Origin: Metallyticus violacea
Lineage: Eukaryota > Arthropoda > Insecta > Mantodea > Metallyticidae
Assembly: GCA_030762175.1 (NCBI GenBank)
Contig: CM060833.1
Location: forward strand, 159,479,501-159,543,500
Reading direction: 5' to 3'
Length of the DNA stretch: 64,000 bases
Part shown: positions 56,735 to 64,000 of the stretch, piece after piece
Position numbering within the stretch: the first letter of the stretch is position 1
How the letters are laid out: each line of letters begins with the position of its first letter
Program-made: the position numbers and the translations under genes
Notes under the pieces: model-generated
Told to the model about the DNA's origin: nothing
Databases searched by the model: none
The model's input: only the letters and a program-made list of their open reading frames with translations

Positions 56735-56970
56735 TTTTTGAATGGTGATTAACGCCCGTTTTTACTACTGAGGCACCACAGGCGGTGGACACTGATGATA
56801 CATGAAATGAAATGATATATTGGGAAAGGATTTTTTTAAGGAAGGATACATGACAGGCCGAAGGAAAAGCTAGAAAAAACCTGTCAGGGAGGACGATCCC
56901 GGTGGGATTCGAACCCCATACCTCCCGCGCACGAGTCCCCGCCTTAACGACGTCGGCCCACCCGTGGTGG
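56735..56970 (-). mobile_element. SINE-A copy 21 (minus strand, internally deleted)
   Basis: Reverse SINE-A from gaatggtgattaacgcccgt to cccacccgtggtgg. The segment with ccccggcatttgccatttat is missing. Imperfect flanks tttcctaagaga / tttcctattaga look like a target repeat. Confidence 0.88.
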
Positions 56971-57385
56971 TTTCCTATTAGATGATTTTGAAATTTTACA
57001 AGATGGGAACTTTTACAATTGTACAGAAGGACAAAAGTTAAGGCAAGGTTTTAGATGAAATACTATAGAGTTGGAATACATCTTTCTTTCTCGTTTGCTA
57101 CATATATTAATTGCGTTAAGATTTTATGGTTCTTTTAATTTAATGTGCTACCTGTCCGTCTTTTTATTGACATTTCTTTATGATATTCAAAACGACACTC
57201 TTCCATGACAAGAGACAACATAGAAATTATGCTAAAGAGAATACCCCACCAGGATGTAGCCGGGGTAACGGTAACGTTTAAACTTTAAAATACGTGAGAA
57301 GACAATTATTAATTATTGTGATTTATTCTACAATTAACAAAACTTAGTTAACATTCAAATGGACTCAAGTTTAGCTTGCTCACAA
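56971..57385. other. Interval without recognised gene
   Basis: AT-rich, nothing seen. Confidence 0.4.
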
Positions 57386-57393
57386 TCATGCAT

Positions 57394-57570
57394 TCCAGCC
57401 TTTCCTTAGACCTCATAAATGGCAAATGCCAGGTAGGTACCTTAAACTTATGGGAACGCTTTCTTCCCTAAAAAAAATCCTTTCCCAGTTTATCATTTCA
57501 TCTCATGTTTCATCAGCGTCGACCGTCTGTGATCCTCAGTAGTAAAAACGGGCGTTAACACTTTTAAAAG
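57394..57570 (+). mobile_element. SINE-A copy 22, 5'-truncated
   Basis: Starts in the body (tttccttagacctcataaat) and continues to the tail acgggcgttaacacttttaa. atcatgca flanks it on both sides (57386-57393 and 57571-57578), so the copy was probably truncated at integration. Confidence 0.88.
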
Positions 57571-57898
57571 ATCATGCAACTCACATCATAATTTAATTTT
57601 AAATTTTAATTCAGTCCCGCACTTATGAAATTTGAAACTTTAAAACAGCAGTTTAATATCTTGCTAAACACAAAATCTTCATTCAAACATTTTTTTAAAA
57701 GATCATTAGTGTTAGAGTGCTTCAAGAACTACTTTAAAATTATATACACACAAGTTTCTGTTTCTATAAAACCAACCAAGAACTTAAAATAGCATTACAA
57801 TTGTATAACACCATAAACATGCTTACAACCTCCATACTACCATGCTGTGGGTCGGGTTAACGCAGAGAGGTGCATTCCTATACATTTAGAACTATGAT

Positions 57899-58180
57899 CA
57901 CCTTACGGGTGGGCCAGGTCTTTTAAGGCGCGGATTCGTGAGTGGGAGATCTGGGGTTCGAATCCCACCAGGTCCGTCCTCTCTGACTGGGTTTTTTCCA
58001 GGTTTTTCTCAGTCCTCATGAATGGCAAACGCCGGGGAGGTACCCTAAACTTAGACCTGGAATATTTCCTTCCTTAAAAAAAATCCTTTCCCAATGTATC
58101 ATTTCATCTCATGTATCACCAGTGTCCATCGCCTGTGGTGCTTCAGTAGTAAAAACGGGCGTTAAACACTACAAAAAAAA
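57899..58180 (+). mobile_element. SINE-A copy 23
   Basis: Full-length SINE-A with altered head (accttacgggtgggccaggt), B box ggttcgaatcc and tail acgggcgttaaacactac plus A run. Target repeat not clear. Confidence 0.92.
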
Positions 58181-59362
<1,182 letters not shown>

Positions 59363-59374
59363 AGTTGCTACTGG

Positions 59375-59674
59375 GTCGATCCTGGTGGTGTAGTGGTTAC
59401 CATACTTGCCTCCTACACCCAAGAACGCGGGTTCGAACCCGGTCAAGACCAATGGATTTTTTCGGGCGTAAAAATCCTAAACTCCTTCGGAAGGGAAGTA
59501 AAGCCGTGGGCCCCGTGTCGTACATTTACGAAAAAGAACCTCAAGCCTGAAAGAGAGGTCTCTGAGCAAAATTTGTCTGCCGTTTCACGGTCTGAGTTGA
59601 ATGGGACGCTGATGACCTCAAATGTTAAAGAGCGTCCATAAATGAATCAGTCAAAAAAAAAAAAAAAAAAAAAA
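59375..59674 (+). mobile_element. SINE-B copy 10, nested in SINE-C
   Basis: Forward SINE-B (cgatcctggtggtgtagtgg head; tail agagcgtccataaatgaatc then a ~22-nt A run), bounded by the perfect 12-bp repeat agttgctactgg (59363-59374 and 59675-59686). A short deletion removed gtatggcttc in the body. Confidence 0.96.
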
Positions 59675-59686
59675 AGTTGCTACTGG

Positions 59687-59775
59687 TTACCACCAGTCCA
59701 CCAGAATGGACATCAAGGCTGGGATTCAAGCCTTCCGAGCGACGCTCTATGAACCAAGCTACCGTGTTCTGTAAC
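59687..59775 (-). mobile_element. SINE-C copy 1 (tRNA-like head, minus strand)
   Basis: Read on the minus strand: acacggtagcttggttcata then gagcgtcgctcggaaggctt and gaatcccagccttgatgtcc. It has an A-box-like and a B-box-like segment and shares the cggtag...agagc...gctcggaaggct core with the copy at 59.9 kb. SINE-B copy 10 sits at its 3' side. It is not a functional tRNA because arms and spacing are wrong. Confidence 0.65.
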
Positions 59776-59903
59776 TAGAAGCCTAGATCATAAGTATTTG
59801 TAGCATTATTAGTTGTCTCTTAAAGGAACAAAACTCTCATAGTAGAGAAATCGGTAGGTCTCCGATATATATAGAATCAATTCGTGGTTCTGCGCTTGTG
59901 GAT

Positions 59904-59985
59904 GACACGGTAGCTCAGTTGGTAGAGCCTAGCTCGGAAGGCTGAAGATCTGTGGTTTGTATCCTAGCCATGACCCGAATTGTCC
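59904..59985 (+). mobile_element. SINE-C copy 2 (tRNA-like head)
   Basis: gacacggtagctcagttggt then agagcctagctcggaaggct and gaagatctgtggtttgtatc: A box tagctcagttgg intact, B box altered (ggtttgtatcc). The anticodon region carries extra bases relative to a real tRNA, so a SINE or tRNA pseudogene is the likelier reading. The sequence after it (cattttcaattttagtaata) shows no conserved body. Confidence 0.65.
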
Positions 59986-62119
59986 TTCATTTTCAATTTT
60001 AGTAATAATTTTCATGAATTCAGATATAATATTGGACGATATGTGTATGGTATTTTGAACTAACAGAGATTGGCCAAGAAAATTTTGGAATGGATGTAGA
60101 AAGGAAATGTTGACAACATAACAGGTATGCAAATGTTTATAAGACTACGGGATAAGGAATATAAATAAATAAAATAGTACAAGCAAAAAAAGACCAGTAA
60201 TGGGCAGCGGAAATCTACTAATAAAAATCTCGGGCGTCCCTCATAGCAAACGAATGCCTTGCAAAGAGCTACTGAAATTGAAATCATGTAAAATAACTAT
60301 GATCTGTGATGTTCAAAAGCGGCAATTTATCAGGTGACCCAAGTCAGAGGTGTAAATAAACATTCATGCCCCCGGTCCCCTCGCACTAACCCCACACGCC
60401 CCCTATCTTTGATAATGTCAAAATTCTTACCGTAGAGCAATTGAAAACTGCATTTCTAAAAGAATATCTCAAAAACAACTATTTTATTAACAGGCAGCAT
60501 TTAAAAATACATGAAAAATATGTGTTGAAAATGTCAGCATTTCCTTTTTTATTTGGAATAAGCGTGTACGTTTTTGTAAGAGTATTCTGAATGAGGGAGA
60601 CTCGTCGCCAGCGACTACTGGCTTCCCACCATGAGCGCGTTACCCAGCGCTTTTGGAGCGACGACCGATTAACTAATATTAGCAAGGCAATTTATCAGTG
60701 CTAACCAGCTGGGCCCTTTCCACAAAAGTATGGTCTAGCACTCGTATACAAGTTCTGTAATGCATGCATAAGAATGCACATTTAACACTTGTAAGGTAAT
60801 AGTAAAAAATTACAAGTGACGTCAGTAAAAGCAAGATGGAGGAACAGCTGATAGCCATACATCGTCATACCTTGAATTAGGTTATGTCTCCTCCTTAGTT
60901 ATAAATTCGTATTTTTGAATGTACGGAAGGTGCTATGTTGCTCTATTTATTTTCTCAGAAATAACGGCAATTTAATGTATTTGTCAATGTTCAAGCGTAA
61001 TATTCTCTTTGAGATGTTTCTCGTTTACGGCTATGTCGCAGCATCAATTTCAGTCGAGAGATGGCATAAGAATCCATCTTTCTAATTAATTTTATTAGCA
61101 CATATTTTCATTTACGTTTATATACATTTGTTTCTATCGTTTTAAATTATGAAAATGAAATGAAATCAAACTGAGTATTTATTTTTAAAGAGAAAGAAAT
61201 TATTTTCGCGGTGTTTATCGAGAACTTAAAAAAAATAACTAAGATTTAGGCCTGAAATGTGCATTTGAAACAGAAAAGGCCATTGCTAGTCATGAGTTTT
61301 GTACTTAACCTAATATTTTAATCGTACTCAATTACTCAAAGTAATTCTGGATTGCTTTTTTCTTTAAGCATGTCTACTATCATCATTGTCATCACTTTCA
61401 CCAATGTTTTACATATTTAATTCAACTGACTCCCTAAATTATTCAAAATATATTAACTGTACTTGCATTTGAAGTTGGCAGCCAATATTCCTACACTTAA
61501 ACAATTTCAAGTGCATGATTAATACTAATAGTCCTGTGCAACAAAACGAAAGATCACTTGTACACTTGTGTTAACGTGTACGTTTTTAGAATACAATTCT
61601 ATTAATAACTGAACGTTAGAAGTCCGTACACCTGCAGCGTATTAGTTCATACTTTTTAAGGATGGGTCCCTTTGGTTTGATTCACTTATATTTACAAAGC
61701 AGCAATTTCATGTGTCTGTTTTTCAATGTTTAAGAATCGGTATACATTTCTTTTGAAATCAGTTTAAAGCAATTCAACACCAAGTATTTTGAAATTCAGA
61801 ACAAATATTCATATATTATTGCCTATAATGCTCATAGTTTAACTTCCTAGTATCATTTTAACTCCAAAAGCAAATTTGAAATAAACTCTCCGCTGTTTTT
61901 AAAACTATAATTTTCAATCATGACTTTATTCCTCCGTTACTTTGAACTGCTGTTATATGAAACACGTGCAACAATGAAAATAACATTCCCGTTTATTTGA
62001 ATTATCCTACCAGTAGAGTGCATCTCCGAGTTATCAGAGCTCTAGTGCCAAATCACTGCTCAGATAGCGGTGCAAGCCGAGTAACTTTCAGAGTTATAGC
62101 TAGATAATAACACTCTCAA
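59986..62119. other. AT-rich interval without recognised gene
   Basis: Over 2 kb of AT-rich DNA. Minus-strand frames 60060-60287 and 60479-60685 are unrecognised. No repeats, hairpins or transposon ends stood out. Confidence 0.45.
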
Positions 62120-62121
62120 TC

Positions 62122-62166
62122 GCCATGGCATGATAGCTCAGATGGTTAGAGCGTCGTGCTATAGTT
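62122..62166 (+). mobile_element. SINE-C-like tRNA head fragment
   Basis: gccatggcatgatagctcag then atggttagagcgtcgtgcta is a tRNA 5' half with A box (tagctcagatggttagagc). It is cut off where a SINE-A fragment begins. It may be a SINE-C copy or a tRNA pseudogene. Confidence 0.55.
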
Positions 62167-62168
62167 GT

Positions 62169-62318
62169 GAAGGGTACCTCCCCAACATTTGCCATTTATG
62201 AGGATTGAGGAAAACCTGGAAAAACCTCAGTCAGAGAGGACGGTCCATCTGAAAATCGAACCACAAACCTCCCGCTCACTAATCCGCGCCTTAACGACTT
62301 CGATTACCCGTGGCGGTC
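62169..62318 (-). mobile_element. SINE-A copy 24, 3'-truncated (minus strand)
   Basis: Only body and head remain: agggtacctccccaacattt through cgattacccgtggcggt. The tail is missing and is replaced by the tRNA-like head fragment on its left. Confidence 0.9.
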
Positions 62319-62519
62319 CTTACAAATGAATACATTTGGGCCGAAGGGCAGCGCACAGTGAAAGGAAATGAAACAGACTGCTTTAGATGACGTCGGAAAT
62401 ATACAAACTTTATTAACCTTCATGAGAAAAAAAAAGTATATAACGGACAATAATTGTAATAGCTACTGATTAACTTAATAAAAGCAAATACGAGAGAATA
62501 CACCACTTTCATTCTATTG
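62319..62519. other. Interval possibly part of the unidentified repeat
   Basis: Loose similarity to 53330-53450 (a cacagaaaggagttttct versus cacagtgaaaggaaatg start) suggests that the unidentified repeat extends leftward, but the match is weak. Confidence 0.3.
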
Positions 62520-62690
62520 TGAGATTAGTTGAGTTTCGGGCGAACAGAGTACGGCTACATACCGAGAAAAGTAAGTCGTCAAGACCGTATAATGCATGTG
62601 CAGGTAGAAGCTAGTAGCTAGTTTGTGGGAGGCTTTGTAAGCAAGGGCTGTGCGCTCGTTTTTTACTCGGTGCTTTCATTGTTTGTAAAT
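62520..62690. repeat. Unidentified interspersed repeat, copy 2
   Basis: Counterpart of 53455-53640: gagtttcgggcgaacagagt, ataatgcatgtgcaggtaga, tagctagtttgtgg and ctcggtgctttcattgtttg in the same order. No tRNA head, coding region or clear target repeat. Confidence 0.55.
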
Positions 62691-63113
62691 TGATCTTCAT
62701 CAGTTGTGCCATATACTCTTGAAGAAAGGGTTTTTATGTATGATACATATGAGACAACGGATTTACAAAGAAATATTAATAAGAAATATCCAGACAATCA
62801 TGTTCCATGTATAGAAACTGTTCACTAACTGACGTGTTGTTACGGCGAAATATGAGAATCCCTAAACAAATGTCAATGTATTGCCGCTGAGGGGCATCAT
62901 TTTCACCATATCTTATAACATAGATTATTGTTTATTACTATCAGTTTTAAATGCACTGTAATTTCATGATTTAAGCAGAAATGTAAATACTAATTTTTAC
63001 TCTCTATCTAAGTCTCTATCTCATTTTTTCCGTTTACGGCGGCTGTACTTCAGTAAGCAACCGCGCGAAGCGTCCTGTATATCAATTTATAATTATTTAC
63101 GTTCATTAAACAA
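62691..63113. other. Interval without recognised gene
   Basis: AT-rich, nothing seen. Confidence 0.4.
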
Positions 63114-63847
63114 TATACCGAAGGCGCCAAAAATGTATGCACACTTTCACCATAGATATCTATTTAATATATTTCAAAGTTGAGCCGAAAAACAATTGCA
63201 ATGTGTAGTATGATGTTCTGTAAACAGATGTGACTCACATACATTATGATACGTTGCTACGTGACAAGTAGATCAACAAAGAACAAATGAAGCCAAGATT
63301 ATTGTATGATGTTCTGTAAATAGACGTGATTCACATCACGTACGCTATGCTAGCGTTGCTACAACAAAATGGATCTAAGATTATCGTTTGAACATCAAAA
63401 AGCAATTTTGAAGTGGTATTGGAAAACCGAGAATGTTGAAGTTCAAAGGCAATATAGTCGTGTGTACAGAACAGAACCGCCAACGCGAGTAACAATTGCA
63501 CGCATTCGAGATAAATTTGAGACTCGTGGTACCGTATGCGATGTTCACAAGGACAGACCTCGCACAGCAACAAGCCCCGCGTCCTGGGCTATGGTTTTGG
63601 AACAATTTGAGCACTCGCCTCACAAATCTACAAAGCAAGGTGTATGTGAGACTGGAATTAGTAGAACCAGCGTAAAAAACAGCAAAGTTGAAAGTTTTCA
63701 TCCCAAGACTTTTGCATAAGTAACCGTAAAAGTCTAAGATGATTAGTGCTCATCATTTTCTGTTTGTATGAGTTCAGTTTTGTTATGTTAACACAGTTTT
63801 TTCTTTGCTTGAAGTATGTATACATTTTTCTGGCACAGTCTGTATGT
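63114..63847 (+). mobile_element. Family T DNA transposon, copy 5
   Basis: The left end taccgaaggcgccaaaaatg and right end gtatgtatacatttttctgg then cacagtctgta frame the element. The subterminal duplication (gttctgtaaacagatgtgac at about 63210 and gttctgtaaatagacgtgat at about 63310) is present. The 3' two-thirds of the gene is deleted. Confidence 0.94.
63369..63719 (+). pseudogene. Family T transposase, N-terminal DNA-binding part
   Basis: An intact 116-codon frame from the family start codon. Residues 4-60 hold the helix-turn-helix (LSFEHQKAILKWYWKTENVE, VYRTEPPTRVTIARIRDKFE then TRGTVCDVHKD), and residues 65-110 the second DNA-binding half (EQFEHSPHKSTKQGVCETGI then SRTSV). It stops before any catalytic Asp. 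It may be expressible as a DNA-binding-only fragment, but that is inference. Confidence 0.88.
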
Positions 63848-64000
63848 AGGTGGGGAGTTTAGTTACAATCTGCAAGGATATTAAGTATATTGTTATGACA
63901 ATGTCATCTAAAGTTTTATTTATGTAACTATTATGGGAAGAATCAAACGAAAGTTTACTGCTAGTGGAAAGGAATTGTTCGCTGTATACGTTTTTAAGGC
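63848..64000. other. Right edge, no feature
   Basis: AT-rich unique sequence to the window end. Confidence 0.4.

Noticed and set aside
59904..59985. Functional tRNA gene
   Set aside because: A-box is good but the anticodon region has extra bases, the B box is mutated and acceptor arms do not pair; a SINE or pseudogene fits better.

Overview
This window is AT-rich, intron/intergenic-type DNA from a eukaryote. It has no operons, no recognisable host exon and no rRNA gene. It is packed with tRNA-derived SINEs, decayed mariner-like DNA transposons, one Penelope-like fragment and many simple repeats. Abundant mariner relics (classical DD34D type plus the type whose N-terminal helix-turn-helix is catalogued as DUF4817), a Penelope-like GIY-YIG fragment and two high-copy tRNA SINE families point to an invertebrate. 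An arthropod, perhaps a chelicerate such as a horseshoe crab or spider, is my guess, but the lineage is inference and cannot be fixed from this sequence.

Three tRNA-derived families are visible. SINE-A (about 23 copies or pieces, roughly 255-300 bp) has a class-II (Ser/Leu-like) tRNA head with clear A and B boxes, a conserved body and a 3' end in ggcgttaaacact plus poly-A. SINE-B (11 copies or pieces, about 290 bp) has a head whose 7-nt acceptor arms (GGTCCTG/CAGGACC) still pair and a tail of aaataaatcaatcaa type. SINE-C is a minor family seen only as heads. Many copies are bounded by 8-18 bp direct repeats, so exact insertion sites can be read.

DNA transposons: family T (five copies, inverted ends gggtgccaaaaatgtataca) encodes a DUF4817-type mariner transposase, and every copy is internally deleted. 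Family M (two decayed near-full copies and one short deletion derivative, ends taggtccataagtttccggc) is a DD34D mariner. At least ten further mariner-like relics of other families are recognisable only from degraded translations (3.3-4.3, 7.8-9.6, 13.5, 16.0-16.7, 24.1-24.5, 33.8-34.3, 37.1-37.5, 39.1-40.3, 43.1-43.6, 46.7-47.0 and 53.0-53.3 kb). SINEs are nested in several of them, which gives a relative insertion order.

Layout: 0-5 kb SINEs and a transposase relic; 5-14 kb mariner relics riddled with SINE-B and SINE-A, then T copy 1; 14.8-15.6 kb Penelope-like 3' end; 16-30 kb mainly unique AT-rich DNA with scattered SINEs and a 90-bp duplication around a SINE; 29.7-30.5 kb T copy 2; 31-41 kb SINEs plus three mariner relics; 41.2-42.5 kb T copy 3 with a microsatellite-linked duplication and a nested SINE-B; 43-45 kb M copy 1; 45.8-46.6 kb an unexplained GC-rich island with internal repeats; 48-49 kb T copy 4 with a fused residual ORF; 51-52.3 kb M copy 2; 52.4-64 kb SINEs, compound microsatellites, an unexplained diverged repeat pair and T copy 5.

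I found no confident host protein-coding gene and no convincing new multi-gene system. The items most worth a second look are the GC-rich island, the near-identical young SINE-A subfamily, the SINE-A/SINE-B composite, the residual fused ORF of T copy 4, the habit of family T of sitting in TA arrays, and the unexplained repeat pair at 53.4 and 62.5 kb.
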